The translations under genes were made by a program, and so were the position numbers. The notes below the pieces were generated by a model. The model ran no database searches and had not been told where the DNA came from. It saw only the letters and a program-made list of their open reading frames with translations. 64,000 nucleotides of DNA from Anaerolineaceae bacterium. Its GTDB lineage: Bacteria; Chloroflexota; Anaerolineae; Anaerolineales; Anaerolineaceae. Below, one piece after another: positions 38,303 to 48,918 of the stretch. Numbering within the stretch: the first letter of the stretch is position 1; every line of letters starts with the position of its first letter. The stretch lies in NCBI GenBank assembly GCA_002702705.1, contig PABH01000051.1, forward strand, positions 41,421-105,420, written 5' to 3'.

Positions 38303-38809
38303 ATGCAGCATACCCTGATTGCAAAAGTTGAAAATATCCCCGGCGTATTAAATCGAGTCGCATCCTTGTTCAGGCGCCGTAATTTTAATATTGATTCATT
38401 AAATGTTGGCCGCAGCGAAAATCCAAAAGTTTCCCGCATGACGATCGTCATCGATAATAATGCCGTTGATGCCGCCAAAGTTCAGTCCAATCTGTATAAA
38501 TTGGTGAATGTGATTGACGTACAGGATGTCACCAACCAGCCAGTTGTTAGCCGTGATCTTGCCCTCATCAAAGTAGCTGCCACAGCGGAAAAACGGCATG
38601 AAATCACCAATTTGGCCAATATATTCCGCGCCAATGTAATTGATGTCGGCACCGATTCAGTCATCATTGAAATCACCGGCACAGTCGATAAAATCGAAAG
38701 TTTAATGGAGCTCTTACGCCCCTTTGGCATTCTCGAAATGGTCACAACGGGTCAGGTCGCCATGTTACGCGGCAAATCCAACGGCACCAGCCCAAACGGA
38801 CACCATTAA
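38303..38809 (+). CDS. ilvN: IlvN, acetolactate synthase regulatory subunit
   Basis: 168 residues with an N-terminal ACT domain (HTLIAKVENIPGVLNRVASL and RRRNFNIDSLNVG) that binds valine for feedback control, then the C-terminal ALS-specific domain (GTVDKIESLMELLRPFGI). Length typical of the bacterial small subunit. TGGAG lies just ahead of the ATG. The 108-base gap after ilvB holds no clear structure. Confidence 0.96.
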   Translation: MQHTLIAKVENIPGVLNRVASLFRRRNFNIDSLNVGRSENPKVSRMTIVIDNNAVDAAKVQSNLYKLVNVIDVQDVTNQPVVSRDLALIKVAATAEKRHEITNLANIFRANVIDVGTDSVIIEITGTVDKIESLMELLRPFGILEMVTTGQVAMLRGKSNGTSPNGHH

Positions 38810-38841
38810 CAAACATCATAGAATAAAGGAAAACAAAAAAC

Positions 38842-39855
38842 ATGGCAACAATTTATTATCAAAAAGACGCAAATCCGGAATTAATCAAAAGCAAAAAAGT
38901 AGCTGTTATCGGTTACGGCTCACAAGGGCATGCCCACAGCCTGAATTTACACGAAAGCGGCGTAGATGTCGTGGTCGGTTTACGGGAAGGTTCTAAATCC
39001 AAAGCCAAAGCGGAAGTAGCTGGTTTGACTGTCAAAACCGTAGCTGAAGCTACCCAATGGGCGGATGTTATTATGATGCTTGCCCCGGATACCAAACAAC
39101 CCCAGATTTATCATAATGACATTGAACCCTATCTGACCGAAGGCAAAACACTCATGTTTGCCCACGGGTTTAACATCCGTTACGATACCATCAAACCACC
39201 AGCGAACGTTGATGTCAGTATGATCGCTCCCAAATCGCCCGGTCATCGCGTTCGAGAAACCTATGCGGAAGGCGGCGGTGTGCCATCATTGTTGGCTGTA
39301 TACCAGGATGCCAGCGGCCAGGCCCGTGAATTGGCTTTGTCCTATGCAGACGCTTTGGGTTCTACCCGCGTTGGTGTGTTGGAAACTACTTTTACCGAAG
39401 AAACCGAAACCGATTTATTTGGTGAACAAGCTGTCCTTTGTGGTGGAGTAGCAGAACTGGTTAAGGCTGGTTTTGAAACACTCGTAGTAGCAGGTTACCA
39501 ACCCGAAATTGCGTATTTTGAATGTCTACATGAACTCAAACTCATCGTTGATCTGATGTACCGCGGTGGTTTGAATTTTATGCGTTATTCTGTATCCGAC
39601 ACAGCCGAAATGGGCGATTATTATGCCGGTCCGCAGGTAATTAATGAAGAGACCCGCCATGTAATGAAACAATTATTGACCAATATTCAAAACGGTCAAT
39701 TTGCCAAGGATTGGATTAAAGAAAACGAGAACGGCCGCCCCAATTTTAATAAAACCCGCCAGGACGAACAGGACCAATTATTAGAAAAAGTGGGTGCCGA
39801 ATTACGCGATTTGATGCCTTACGTTAATCCAGTCAAAGTAAAACCGGGAGAATAA
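38842..39855 (+). CDS. ilvC: IlvC, ketol-acid reductoisomerase
   Basis: 337-residue class I enzyme that isomerises and reduces acetolactate. The Rossmann motif [13 protein letters not shown] is near residue 25 and the cofactor-specificity loop LREGSKSK near 47; Arg and Ser here suggest NADPH. The Mg-binding acids are in the [11 protein letters not shown] (near residue 190) and ECLHELK (near 230) helices. AAGGAAA upstream of ATG. leuA begins one base after the stop. Confidence 0.97.
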   Translation: MATIYYQKDANPELIKSKKVAVIGYGSQGHAHSLNLHESGVDVVVGLREGSKSKAKAEVAGLTVKTVAEATQWADVIMMLAPDTKQPQIYHNDIEPYLTEGKTLMFAHGFNIRYDTIKPPANVDVSMIAPKSPGHRVRETYAEGGGVPSLLAVYQDASGQARELALSYADALGSTRVGVLETTFTEETETDLFGEQAVLCGGVAELVKAGFETLVVAGYQPEIAYFECLHELKLIVDLMYRGGLNFMRYSVSDTAEMGDYYAGPQVINEETRHVMKQLLTNIQNGQFAKDWIKENENGRPNFNKTRQDEQDQLLEKVGAELRDLMPYVNPVKVKPGE

Positions 39856-39856
39856 A

Positions 39857-41518
39857 ATGCAAGATAATACCGTGAGAATTTTTGACACCACTTTACGCGA
39901 TGGCGAACAATCTCCAGGCGCATCTCTAACTTCTGATGAAAAACTGGAAATTGCGCGCGCGTTGGCAAAATTAGGTGTGGATGTCATTGAAGCAGGTTTT
40001 CCAGCCGCCTCCCCGGATGATTTGGCTGCTGTTAAAAAGATAGCCATGGAAATCGGTAATCCCGCACCTGGTCAATCCCAAAACGTACCGATCATTTGTG
40101 GTTTGGCACGTGCTTCTCAAAAAGATATCGATGCCGCCTGGGAAGCGGTGCAGTATGCACAAAAACCACGTATCCATACCTTTTTAGCAACTTCCCCGAT
40201 TCACATGCAGTATAAACTTAAAATGGAACCGGAAGAAGTGCTGACCAAGGTAGGTGAAATGGTGACATACGCCCGTTCCCTTTGCCAGGATGTTGAATTC
40301 TCACCGGAAGATGCCGGGCGCAGCGAACCGGAATTTTTATACAAAGTTTTGGATGTCGCCATCCAGGCTGGAGCAACCACCTTAAATATCCCGGACACGG
40401 TTGGTTATACTACCCCGCAGGAATTTGGTGCGTTGATCGCCGGGATTAAACAAAATGTGCCCAACATCGATAACGTCATCATTTCCGTTCACTGCCATGA
40501 CGATCTTGGTTTGGCAACCGCCAACACGCTGGCCGGTATTCAGGCCGGAGCACGCCAGGCGGAGGTCACCATGAATGGAATCGGCGAACGGGCCGGGAAT
40601 ACTTCCAGCGAAGAAATCGTGATGGCGCTCCATACCCGTCGCCAGGTTTTTAATCTGGAAACAAATATCGATACTACTTTAATCACCCGTACCAGCCGCC
40701 TGGTATCCAACCTGACCGGTGTTCCGGTGCAGCCTAACAAAGCCATTGTGGGTGCAAATGCCTTCGCCCATGAAGCCGGTATCCATCAGGATGGTTTGTT
40801 AAAACATCAATCTACCTACGAGATCATGCGCCCGGAAATGGTTGGAGAAACCCAATCTCGCCTGGTATTGGGCAAACATTCCGGCCGGCATGCCTTTAAG
40901 AAAAACATGGAATCTTTAGGTTATGAATTAACCGAAGATGAAATGGAACAAGCCTTTGAACGTTTTAAAAACCTGGCCGACCGCAAAAAAAATATCACCG
41001 AAACCGACCTGGAAGCGATGATTTCCGACCAAATTTCTCAGCCGGTTGAAATCTTCAAACTGGAAGGGTTACAGGTCAGCTGCGGCACAATGGGCATGCC
41101 CACCGCCACCGTCCGTCTGCGTGATATCCAGGGAAATGAATATATCAATGCCGCATTGGGCACCGGCCCTGTGGATGCTTCGTTCACCGCCATCAATCAG
41201 GTGGTCAAGGTGGAAAACACCTTGTTGGAATACAACGTTAGCGCCATCACCGAAGGGATTGACGCCATCGGTCATGTCAGTGTACGTTTATCAGCTGATA
41301 ACGAAACCACCATGCAGCGCCAACTGCCGCAAAACAACCAGATTCGCCAGCGCACTTTTGGTGGACACGGCGTTGATACGGATATCATCGTTGCCAGTAC
41401 CAAAGCCTATCTGGCCGCACTGAACAAGATCCTCGCCACCAGCGGTAAATACGATCAAGAGTTAAAACAACTCAAGAAAAAACAAGGAAAGGAAACCTAT
41501 GAAGCCGTCGTCGCCTAA
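39857..41518 (+). CDS. leuA: LeuA, 2-isopropylmalate synthase
   Basis: 553 residues. The TIM-barrel catalytic domain starts [17 protein letters not shown]; metal ligands are Asp in that motif and the histidine pair in [11 protein letters not shown] (near residue 214). The C-terminal third is the LeuA dimer/allosteric domain (leucine feedback), with [20 protein letters not shown] at its start. It commits 2-oxoisovalerate to leucine. Its end overlaps the leuC start by 20 bases. Confidence 0.95.
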   Translation: MQDNTVRIFDTTLRDGEQSPGASLTSDEKLEIARALAKLGVDVIEAGFPAASPDDLAAVKKIAMEIGNPAPGQSQNVPIICGLARASQKDIDAAWEAVQYAQKPRIHTFLATSPIHMQYKLKMEPEEVLTKVGEMVTYARSLCQDVEFSPEDAGRSEPEFLYKVLDVAIQAGATTLNIPDTVGYTTPQEFGALIAGIKQNVPNIDNVIISVHCHDDLGLATANTLAGIQAGARQAEVTMNGIGERAGNTSSEEIVMALHTRRQVFNLETNIDTTLITRTSRLVSNLTGVPVQPNKAIVGANAFAHEAGIHQDGLLKHQSTYEIMRPEMVGETQSRLVLGKHSGRHAFKKNMESLGYELTEDEMEQAFERFKNLADRKKNITETDLEAMISDQISQPVEIFKLEGLQVSCGTMGMPTATVRLRDIQGNEYINAALGTGPVDASFTAINQVVKVENTLLEYNVSAITEGIDAIGHVSVRLSADNETTMQRQLPQNNQIRQRTFGGHGVDTDIIVASTKAYLAALNKILATSGKYDQELKQLKKKQGKETYEAVVA

Positions 41519-42920
41519 ACCCTTAACCTTACTCGATAAAATCTGGAACGAGCACGTGGTTACCCAGGAAGCGGATTCCCCTGCCATCTTGTATATTGAT
41601 CTCCATTTGGTACATGAAGTCACTTCCCCCCAGGCTTTTGCCGGGTTACGTGGGCGCGGTTTAAAAGTCCGCCGTCCCGATCGCACCGTAGCCACGATGG
41701 ATCATTCCACCCCAACCATTAATATAGATAAACCGGAACTATTGGATGCCATGGCAAGAGCCCAACTCCAGCAGCTGCGGGATAACTGTGCTGAAAACAA
41801 GGTAACCTTGCACGAATTAGGTTCGAAAAACCACGGTATCGTGCATGTTATCGCGCCGGAAATGGGTTTGGTTAAACCTGGGATGACCATCGTGTGTGGT
41901 GACAGCCATACCGCCACACACGGTGCTTTTGGCTGCCTGGCATTTGGGATCGGCACCAGCGAAGTGGAACATGTCCTCGCCAGCCAATGCCTGCTGCAAA
42001 ACAAACCCAAATCCTACGAAGTCCGTGTAGAGGGTGAACTGCAGCCCGGTGTCGGGGCAAAGGATATCATCCTGGCATTAATCGCAGAGATTGGCACTGA
42101 AGGCGGTACAGGTTTTGTTTTTGAATATACTGGTTCCACCATTCAATCCCTCAGCATGGAAGAACGGATGACCATCTGTAATATGTCGATTGAGGGCGGT
42201 GCCCGAGCTGGCTTAATAGCCCCGGATGAAACCACCTACGCGTATCTGAAAGAACGGCCAAATGCCCTACAGGGACAGGCTTGGGAAGATCAGGTGCAGC
42301 AGTGGGAAACGTACCATACCGATCCCGGTGCAAAATTTGATAAAACCATCTTCATCAACGCCAGCGAACTCCAGCCGATGGTGACCTACGGTACCAATCC
42401 TGGCATGGGTGTTTTTATTAACAGCACTGTGCCCGATCCGGCCGCGGAATACCAGGCCGAAAAACGCCAATCATTACAAAAATCATTAACCTATATGGAT
42501 TTGAAAGCGGGGACGGTGATGGAAGGCCACCCCATTCAAGTCGTATTTTTGGGGTCCTGTACTAACGCCCGTATCAGTGATCTGCGATCAGCCGCCCAAC
42601 TCCTCCGGGGGCGGAAAATTGCAGATGGTGTCCGGATGCTTGTGGTACCGGGTTCACAACAGGTCAAACAACAGGCGGAAGCCGAAGGTTTGGACCAACT
42701 CTTTCTGGCGGCTGGCGCTGAATGGCGTGAGGCCGGATGTTCCATGTGTATCGCCATGAATGGTGATCAACTGCAGCCCGGTCAATACGCCATCAGTACC
42801 AGCAACCGCAACTTTGAGGGCAGACAGGGCAAAGGTGGGCGCACCTTCCTGGCTTCTCCACTGACTGCTGCAGCCAGTGCTCTGACGGGTAAAGTAACCG
42901 ATCCCAGAAAGTTCTTATAG
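41499..42920 (+). CDS. leuC: LeuC, isopropylmalate isomerase large subunit
   Basis: 473-residue aconitase-family subunit carrying a [4Fe-4S] cluster: [15 protein letters not shown] (near residue 350) and the CSMC pair in [15 protein letters not shown] (near 415). [19 protein letters not shown] sequence near 132 is also diagnostic. AAGGAAAGG lies before the ATG at 41499, inside the end of leuA. It works with LeuD on isopropylmalate and, in this operon, probably also on citramalate made by CimA. Confidence 0.96.
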   Translation: MKPSSPKPLTLLDKIWNEHVVTQEADSPAILYIDLHLVHEVTSPQAFAGLRGRGLKVRRPDRTVATMDHSTPTINIDKPELLDAMARAQLQQLRDNCAENKVTLHELGSKNHGIVHVIAPEMGLVKPGMTIVCGDSHTATHGAFGCLAFGIGTSEVEHVLASQCLLQNKPKSYEVRVEGELQPGVGAKDIILALIAEIGTEGGTGFVFEYTGSTIQSLSMEERMTICNMSIEGGARAGLIAPDETTYAYLKERPNALQGQAWEDQVQQWETYHTDPGAKFDKTIFINASELQPMVTYGTNPGMGVFINSTVPDPAAEYQAEKRQSLQKSLTYMDLKAGTVMEGHPIQVVFLGSCTNARISDLRSAAQLLRGRKIADGVRMLVVPGSQQVKQQAEAEGLDQLFLAAGAEWREAGCSMCIAMNGDQLQPGQYAISTSNRNFEGRQGKGGRTFLASPLTAAASALTGKVTDPRKFL

Positions 42921-42930
42921 GAGACACATC

Positions 42931-43521
42931 ATGCAAACATTTACCCAACTAACCTCAACCGTGATGCCCTTACCGGTAAATAATATCGACACCGATCAGA
43001 TTATTCCAGCCCGTTATTTAAAAGTGTTGGATAAGGCCAGTGTGGCCGAAGGACTGTTCGCTGATTGGCGTTATCTTTCTGACGGATCACCAAACCCCGA
43101 TTTTGTCCTCAACCAACCACTCTATCAGGGTGCCCAAGTTCTATTAGCAGGAAACAACTTTGGCAGTGGCTCATCACGGGAACATGCGCCCTGGGCATTA
43201 ACCGGTTCCGGTTTCCGCTGCGTTATCAGCACCGGCTTTGCAGATATCTTTAACAACAACGCCTTAAAAAACGGCCTGTTACCCCTGGTTGTAGATGAAT
43301 CCTTCTTTCAACAATTACTCGAAAAGGTTCAGTCCAACCCAAAAACCGAAGTAACAGTCAATTTGGAAAATCAAACGGTTTTGGTCGAGGAAAACAACCT
43401 ATCCTTTGAATTTGAGATCAACCCATTTGCCAAAAAGTGCTTAATCAGTGGGCAGGATCAGTTGGAATATATTTTGTCTTTTGAGGACAAAATTATTCAA
43501 TTTGAACAACAGACAAGCTGA
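42931..43521 (+). CDS. leuD: LeuD, isopropylmalate isomerase small subunit
   Basis: 196-residue swivel-domain subunit with NIDTDQIIPARYLK near the start and GNNFGSGSSREHAPWAL near residue 72, both hallmarks of LeuD. It pairs with LeuC to form the isomerase. Ten bases separate it from leuC, with AGGAGA ahead of the ATG. Confidence 0.96.
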   Translation: MQTFTQLTSTVMPLPVNNIDTDQIIPARYLKVLDKASVAEGLFADWRYLSDGSPNPDFVLNQPLYQGAQVLLAGNNFGSGSSREHAPWALTGSGFRCVISTGFADIFNNNALKNGLLPLVVDESFFQQLLEKVQSNPKTEVTVNLENQTVLVEENNLSFEFEINPFAKKCLISGQDQLEYILSFEDKIIQFEQQTS

Positions 43522-43544
43522 ACCACGTATCTGAATAAATATCA

Positions 43545-43574
43545 TCAGACCTTTGGTTCAAGCCAGAGGTCTGA
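43545..43574 (+). other. 12-bp hairpin between leuD and cimA
   Basis: TCAGACCTTTGG (43545-43556) and CCAGAGGTCTGA (43563-43574) pair over 12 positions, with one G-U wobble and a 6-base loop. No T-run follows, so it is more likely an mRNA processing, pausing or stability element than a terminator. Confidence 0.5.
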
Positions 43575-43600
43575 CTTAATATGAAATGAAGTAGGAATTT

Positions 43601-45163
43601 ATGGACAAAACATTAACCATCTATGATACCACCTTAAGAGACGGCACCCAACGCGAAGGGTTATGGCTTTCATGTGATGATAAATTACGCATCGCTCAAA
43701 AATTGGATGAGCTCGGCGTCGATTATATCGAAGGTGGTTGGCCAGGCTCGAATCCGAAAGACGTTGAGTTTTTTCAGCGTTTGGACGAATTGGATTTAAG
43801 TGTCGCAAAAATAGCCGCCTTTGGCTCTACCTGCCGGGCAAATTCTGACCCGGCCGAAGATGCCAATATTCAAGCCCTAATCGAAGCCAACACCCCGGTG
43901 TGTACCATCTTTGGGAAATCCTGGACATTACACGTCACGGAAGTGCTTAAAACCACCCTGGAAGAAAATCAACGTATCATTTTTGAAAGTGTGCAGTACC
44001 TGAAACAACAAAACAAAACCGTCTTTTATGATGCGGAGCATTTTTTTGATGGTTTTAAAGCCGACCCGGATTATGCCCTCAGCACCTTGGCTGCGGCCCA
44101 ACGCGGCGGTGCAGATGCGCTGGTATTATGCGATACCAACGGCGGCTGCCTGCCGGATGAAGTAGCAAAAATTGTTTCCGAAGTAGTCTCTGCTTTTCCG
44201 AATGTCGAAATTGGAATTCACGCCCATAATGACGGTGAATGTGCCGTCGCCAATTCGATGATTGCCGTCAGCAGCGGAGCAACCCATATCCAGGGAACTA
44301 TCAACGGTTATGGCGAACGCTGTGGTAACGCCAACTTATGCAGCATCATCCCTAACCTGGAATTAAAACAAAACAAAGCTTGTTTACCAGCTGGAAATTT
44401 ATCCCGCTTATACGATGTATCCCATTTTGTCTCCGAAATTGCCAACCTGGCACCAGAGCAGCATACCGCCTACATCGGGGTGAGCGCTTTTGCCCATAAA
44501 GCCGGGGTGCATGTGGCTGCTTTACAAAGAAACATTAACAGTTATCAACATATTGACCCTGAATTGGTTGGCAACCAAATGCGTACTGTCGTTAGCGAAC
44601 TTTCCGGCCGGGGCAATTTGCTCAATAAAGCACTCGAATTTAACATCGGTGAAACCGATAAAGAAGATATGAAACAAGTGTTGGATAGTATCAAATTATT
44701 AGAATCACAGGGTTTTTCCTTTGAATCTGCGGAAGCATCGGTAGCGTTGATGATGCACCGCCGCAAAAAAGATTACCAACCCCCGTTTGAATTGATCGAT
44801 TTCTTCGCCACTGTGGAACACCGTTCAGGGCGCGGCATGGTGGTGGAGGCTATGGTAAAGGTGCAGGTGAATGGGGAAACCGTACATACCATCGCAGAAG
44901 GGAATGGGCCGGTTAACGCGCTCGACCTTGCATTACGGAAAGCCCTGCTGCCTTTTTATCCTGAGTTGGACCAATTCCAATTGTCGGACTACAAGGTCAG
45001 AATTATCGACGGAAACAGTGCCACGGCCGCAACCACCCGGGTATTGTTGGACACCCAAAACGGGCACCGCCGCTGGAGTACGGTCGGCGCAAGCCCGAAC
45101 ATCATCGAAGCCAGTTGGCTGGCATTAGCAGATAGTATTGAATATGGATTGGTCACCGCATGA
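43601..45163 (+). CDS. cimA: CimA, (R)-citramalate synthase
   Basis: 520 residues, LeuA-related but of the citramalate synthase branch: starts [19 protein letters not shown], has [11 protein letters not shown] near residue 46 and [13 protein letters not shown] near 206. The C-terminal allosteric-like domain is present (about 400-520). It condenses pyruvate with acetyl-CoA to citramalate, which LeuCD and LeuB convert to 2-oxobutyrate for isoleucine. The location between leuD and leuB fits that shared use. The end overlaps leuB (ATGA). Confidence 0.93.
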   Translation: MDKTLTIYDTTLRDGTQREGLWLSCDDKLRIAQKLDELGVDYIEGGWPGSNPKDVEFFQRLDELDLSVAKIAAFGSTCRANSDPAEDANIQALIEANTPVCTIFGKSWTLHVTEVLKTTLEENQRIIFESVQYLKQQNKTVFYDAEHFFDGFKADPDYALSTLAAAQRGGADALVLCDTNGGCLPDEVAKIVSEVVSAFPNVEIGIHAHNDGECAVANSMIAVSSGATHIQGTINGYGERCGNANLCSIIPNLELKQNKACLPAGNLSRLYDVSHFVSEIANLAPEQHTAYIGVSAFAHKAGVHVAALQRNINSYQHIDPELVGNQMRTVVSELSGRGNLLNKALEFNIGETDKEDMKQVLDSIKLLESQGFSFESAEASVALMMHRRKKDYQPPFELIDFFATVEHRSGRGMVVEAMVKVQVNGETVHTIAEGNGPVNALDLALRKALLPFYPELDQFQLSDYKVRIIDGNSATAATTRVLLDTQNGHRRWSTVGASPNIIEASWLALADSIEYGLVTA

Positions 45164-46266
45164 ATGTAAACCTCGTCTTGCTTCCTGGGGATGGAATTGG
45201 CCCCGAAATTGTAAAAGTTACCGCTGAATTGTTAACCTTGGTCGCCCAAAAATTTGGACATGAATTTAAAATGGAATCCTGTCATTTTGGCGGAATCGCG
45301 ATTGATGTCACCGGCAGTCCGCTGCCGGAGGAAACCCTGAAAGCCTGCCTGGCTGCAGATGCTGTTTTATTAGGTGCGGTTGGTGGCCCAAAATGGGACC
45401 AGGGCGGCCCCAGACCGGAAGCCGGTTTATTGGGCCTGCGCAAACAAATGCAGTTATTTGCCAACCTGCGCCCCATTTTACCCAACCCAGAGTTAGTATC
45501 CGCTTCGCCTTTACGCCCAGAGCGTCTGGTTGGGGTAGATTTCCTGGTAGTACGTGAACTAACCGGCGGTATTTATTTTGGTGAACCCAAAGAACGCCGC
45601 CAGGTAAATGGTTTGGAAACCGCTGTGGATACCATGGTCTATAACACTGCGGAAGTGGAACGCGTCAGCCGTTATGCGTTTGAATTAGCCCGCACCCGCA
45701 GAAAAAAGTTAACTTCCGTAGATAAAGCCAATGTCTTGGAAACGTCGCGCCTCTGGCGGGAAACCGTAAAGCGAGTGGCAGTAGATTACCCCGATGTCAC
45801 CCTGGAACACCTGCTGGTAGACGCGGCTGCCATGCACCTCATCACACGCCCTGCCAGTTTTGATGTCATCGTCACCAGTAATATGTTTGGTGATATCCTG
45901 ACGGATGAGGCTTCCGTTATTACTGGCTCGATTGGTAATTTACCCTCCGCCTCGATAGGCGCAGATAAAAACCGCTTTGGTTTTCCACGCGGTTTATATG
46001 AACCAATCCACGGATCCGCACCCGATATCGCAGGAAAGGGAATTGCCAATCCGGTTGGCACCTTACTTTCCGCTGCTTCACTGCTGCGTTTTTCACTGGG
46101 TCTGGAAGAAGAAGCAGTCCTGATCGAAAAAGCGGTTGATGAAACCCTTAAAGCGGGTTACCGCACCGCAGATACAGCCGCTTCAGGGCAGGCCAGCTTA
46201 AATACCCAGCAATTTAAAGCCAAAATTGAGGAACAAATCGAACGGATCATGGCGAAAACTAAATAA
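45160..46266 (+). CDS. leuB: LeuB, 3-isopropylmalate dehydrogenase
   Basis: 368-residue NAD-dependent decarboxylating dehydrogenase. It begins [14 protein letters not shown]; the substrate-binding Arg region is [16 protein letters not shown] and [12 protein letters not shown], the metal-binding acids lie in [14 protein letters not shown] (near residue 248), and [17 protein letters not shown] (near 285) binds NAD. Start overlaps cimA stop. It also serves the citramalate branch (3-methylmalate to 2-oxobutyrate), inferred from context. Confidence 0.96.
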   Translation: MNVNLVLLPGDGIGPEIVKVTAELLTLVAQKFGHEFKMESCHFGGIAIDVTGSPLPEETLKACLAADAVLLGAVGGPKWDQGGPRPEAGLLGLRKQMQLFANLRPILPNPELVSASPLRPERLVGVDFLVVRELTGGIYFGEPKERRQVNGLETAVDTMVYNTAEVERVSRYAFELARTRRKKLTSVDKANVLETSRLWRETVKRVAVDYPDVTLEHLLVDAAAMHLITRPASFDVIVTSNMFGDILTDEASVITGSIGNLPSASIGADKNRFGFPRGLYEPIHGSAPDIAGKGIANPVGTLLSAASLLRFSLGLEEEAVLIEKAVDETLKAGYRTADTAASGQASLNTQQFKAKIEEQIERIMAKTK

Positions 46267-46450
46267 TCCCACCTCTCGTAGGTGAGTTGTTATGGATGAA
46301 AAATTATCGTTTCACCTCCGGGAGGATACCCTTTCCGCTGAAACAACAGGTGAGTCAGCGGAGTTCACGCCGCCTTCCGGTACCGCGCCAAAGGAGCCGG
46401 AAGGAAGTGGCGTCGTTCTTTCCCAATCAAAAAAACACAGGAGATATTAA
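46267..46450 (+). promoter_or_regulatory. Structured leader ahead of ilvE, possible attenuator
   Basis: The gap contains three strong helices: CACCT/AGGTG just after the leuB stop, TCCGCTGA (46334-46341) with TCAGCGGA (46355-46362), and a compound stem ACGCC-G-CCTTCCGG (46367-46380) with CCGGAAGG (46397-46404) and GGCGT (46409-46413), followed by TCGTTCTTT. The last could end transcription. GGTACCGCG (46379-46387) equals the core of the T-box sequence, but the preceding TGG that pairs with tRNA is missing. The leader's ligand is unknown. Confidence 0.5.
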
Positions 46451-47365
46451 ATGAAATCAGACAAAATCTGGATGAACGGAACGTTAGTACCTTTTGAGGA
46501 CGCAAAAGTACATGTATTAGCACCCGGACTGCATTATGGTTTAGGGGTTTTTGAAGGCATCCGCTGTTATAACACCCCGTTAGGACCAGCCGTATTTCGG
46601 TTGAGAGAACACATGGAACGGTTTGAAGATTCAGCATTAGCCTTTGGTTTATTGGAAATGCCATACAGCGTAGATGAGATGGTAAACGCAGTCAAAGAAA
46701 CGGTTCGTGCCAATGGTTTTAAATCGTGTTATATCCGGCCCTTATTATTTATGGAAGGCGGACCACTGAGCTTAAACCTGGACGCGCATACCCCCGGTGT
46801 CAGCATCTCAGCCTGGGAATGGGCTTCCTTACTGGGTGATGAAGGCGTTCAAAATGGCGTCCGTCTGATGGTTTCCTCTTTTACCCGGTTACATCCCAAT
46901 GTCAATCTGACCAAAGCCAAAGTGTCCGGAAATTATGTAAACTCTGTCATGGCAAAAACAATTGCAGTCCGGCTCGGCTTTGATGAAGCCGTCATGCTTG
47001 ACCCAAGCGGCTTGGTGGCTGAATGCACCGGCGAAAACCTGTTTCTAGTGCGTAAAGGAAAAATCTACACCCCCTCCACCGCTGCCATTTTGGAAGGGAT
47101 CACCCGTGATTCATTAATTACCCTGGCTAAGGACGCCGGGTATGAAGTGGTGGAAGGCCCAATTTCACGCGATCAGATTTATATTGCCGATGAGGTTTTT
47201 GTGTGCGGTACCGCCGCTGAAGTCGTGCCCGTCACCGAGGTGGACTTTCGCAAGATTGGTAATGGCAAAATTGGTCCGGTGACATCCGTTTTACAAAAAG
47301 CATTTAACGCCGTCATTCGCGGCGAAGGGCCGCGTGCCGCGGAATGGCTTGATCCTATCGAGTAA
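46451..47365 (+). CDS. ilvE: IlvE, branched-chain amino-acid aminotransferase
   Basis: 304-residue class IV PLP enzyme that performs the last step for Val, Leu and Ile. It begins KIWMNGTLVPFEDAKVHVL with YGLGVFEGIRCY; the PLP lysine lies in NLTKAKVSGNYVNSV (near residue 159) and the phosphate/glutamate motif is EAVMLDPSGLVAECTGENLF (near 178-197). GGAG lies seven bases ahead of the ATG. It closes the operon. Confidence 0.95.
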   Translation: MKSDKIWMNGTLVPFEDAKVHVLAPGLHYGLGVFEGIRCYNTPLGPAVFRLREHMERFEDSALAFGLLEMPYSVDEMVNAVKETVRANGFKSCYIRPLLFMEGGPLSLNLDAHTPGVSISAWEWASLLGDEGVQNGVRLMVSSFTRLHPNVNLTKAKVSGNYVNSVMAKTIAVRLGFDEAVMLDPSGLVAECTGENLFLVRKGKIYTPSTAAILEGITRDSLITLAKDAGYEVVEGPISRDQIYIADEVFVCGTAAEVVPVTEVDFRKIGNGKIGPVTSVLQKAFNAVIRGEGPRAAEWLDPIE

Positions 47366-47408
47366 AATCACCGCAGCGTTCTAACAAATAGAAACGCTCA
47401 CACTGAGG

Positions 47409-47462
47409 TACAGTGGTAAAGAAAATTCAATTTTTTTCTATACCACTGTATCTCTTTTTTAT
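47409..47462. terminator. Terminator after ilvE, bidirectional
   Basis: TACAGTGGTA (47409-47418) and TACCACTGTA (47441-47450) are perfect inverted repeats whose interior (AAGAAAATT / AATTTTTTTCT) also pairs. A T-rich tail follows. It lies between convergent ilvE and the diguanylate cyclase gene and could serve both. Confidence 0.8.
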
Positions 47463-47490
47463 TATGTGTACTTACCCGTAAATATATGAA

Positions 47491-48723
47491 CTATTTTGCC
47501 GCTTTTTTTGCTTGTTTTTGTTGATACATGGCGGCATCGGCTTGCTGTAAACCGAAACCTAATTTTTGAAAACCCATAACATTGGAAAAACCAAATGATA
47601 TATCCAAAACGGGTTTGTTAATTTCTTTTTGATTATCTTCTTGAATATACCGGTTAATACGTTCTGCCAACTCTGCTTCACCAACTTTTGCATTTAATAA
47701 CAAGGTCACAAATTCATCCCCGCTTAGGCGCACCTTGATATCATCATCTCGAAATGTCTGCCGTATCACCTCTGCTGCCCGTTGTAACAGCTCATCCCCG
47801 GCAGCATGTCCATATTGATCATTTGCCTGTTTTAATCCATCCACATCAAAATAAACCACTTTTATAGAAACCATCTCACGATCTTTATTATCTTTTCTGA
47901 ATTGTTCAAAAAAGCTGCGACTGTAAAGACCGGTCAACGGATCAAAATATCCCATTTTTAACAGTTGTTTTTCGTGGTGTAACTGTTTATGGATATTAAT
48001 TCGTAAATAATAAAAAGAAGCAACCAAACCAAAAATCCCAATAAAGTAAATCAGAGTGTGCATCCAAAGAAAACGTGAATACTGCGGCTGAAAGATATCA
48101 CGGAATGTCCTTAAACGCACAATTTCACTAATTCCGCCGCGCACCTGCCCCACTTGTTCGCCATACCGTTCATGGCAAGCCAAACAGCTCTCTTCTACGT
48201 ATAGGGCCTGCATATAAAAAAATACTTCTTCTCCATCTACTTCAATCACATCATAATATTCCGACTGTCCATTTTCGAAAGCCTGTAATGCTTTTACTTC
48301 AAAGGGATAAGCTGCATTTTTGATATTAATTGGCTTAAGGCCGGTGATATGACTGGTAACCTGATTGGTCTCTGACTGCAGGTCAAAAACCTGGCGTGTC
48401 ATATACGCCGGATTGATGAGGGTGTAATCCTTGTCAGACACCGAAAAATCTCGGGTTAACACAAACCCGAGATAAGGATTAGGTGGTGTTTTCGCATCCA
48501 CAGGAACATATACCCCACCGTGACTCGCAACCCATCCTCGATACAAAATATCTTTCTCAAACGCAGTTCGGGTGATATAGAGTGCGGTTTCTTGAATAGT
48601 TTGGTAATGCCGATTGATATTCCATCTTAATGAAAATAATACAGCGATTGTCCAAATAAAAAAAATGAACAACAACTGTTTTTTTAATTTTGAAAAGAAT
48701 GCATTCGTTTTGAAATCATTCAT
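47491..48723 (-). CDS. Diguanylate cyclase with periplasmic haem-c (DUF3365/Tll0287-like) sensor
   Basis: 410 residues: membrane helix about 12-34, an extracytoplasmic sensor domain about 40-205, a second helix about 216-238, then GGDEF. The sensor contains SCLACHERYGEQVGQVRGG, a CxxCH haem-c site in the usual Tll0287-like place, so it may read redox state or a gas. The GGDEF domain has FDVDGLKQANDQYGH and RLSGDEF; an RDDD placed five residues before SGDEF is a canonical RxxD inhibitory site, so product feedback is expected. The gene is divergent from the hydrogenase operon across a 1.1 kb intergenic region. A role in redox control of that region is conjecture. Confidence 0.85.
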   Translation of the reverse strand: MNDFKTNAFFSKLKKQLLFIFFIWTIAVLFSLRWNINRHYQTIQETALYITRTAFEKDILYRGWVASHGGVYVPVDAKTPPNPYLGFVLTRDFSVSDKDYTLINPAYMTRQVFDLQSETNQVTSHITGLKPINIKNAAYPFEVKALQAFENGQSEYYDVIEVDGEEVFFYMQALYVEESCLACHERYGEQVGQVRGGISEIVRLRTFRDIFQPQYSRFLWMHTLIYFIGIFGLVASFYYLRINIHKQLHHEKQLLKMGYFDPLTGLYSRSFFEQFRKDNKDREMVSIKVVYFDVDGLKQANDQYGHAAGDELLQRAAEVIRQTFRDDDIKVRLSGDEFVTLLLNAKVGEAELAERINRYIQEDNQKEINKPVLDISFGFSNVMGFQKLGFGLQQADAAMYQQKQAKKAAK

Positions 48724-48883
48724 TTGATGGTCTAACCCTCAATGGAAAAAGTTCAATTTAAGAAATCGCCAAAAAGCCCCCTGTGTAATTTTACAACCAT
48801 CTTTGCCGTTATCCATTTTAACTTATCCTGACGAACTTTATCCATAAATGATATAAAAATATAATAAAAATTAATTACAAATT

Positions 48884-48918
48884 AAAACAAAAGACCAACC
48901 CGTTTGGTCAGGTTGGTC
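48884..48918 (-). terminator. Minus-strand terminator with no gene upstream
   Basis: GACCAACC (48893-48900) and GGTTGGTC (48911-48918) form a perfect 8-bp stem with a 10-base loop. On the minus strand it is followed by TTTTGTTTT. On the plus strand no T-run follows. It therefore looks like the end of a minus-strand transcript starting somewhere in 48919-49600, where no protein gene is found. Confidence 0.55.

Noticed and set aside
46379..46387. Genuine canonical T-box riboswitch before ilvE
   Set aside because: Only the GGTACCGCG core is present; the TGG that pairs with the tRNA end and a clear specifier stem are not seen, so it is reported only as a structured leader.
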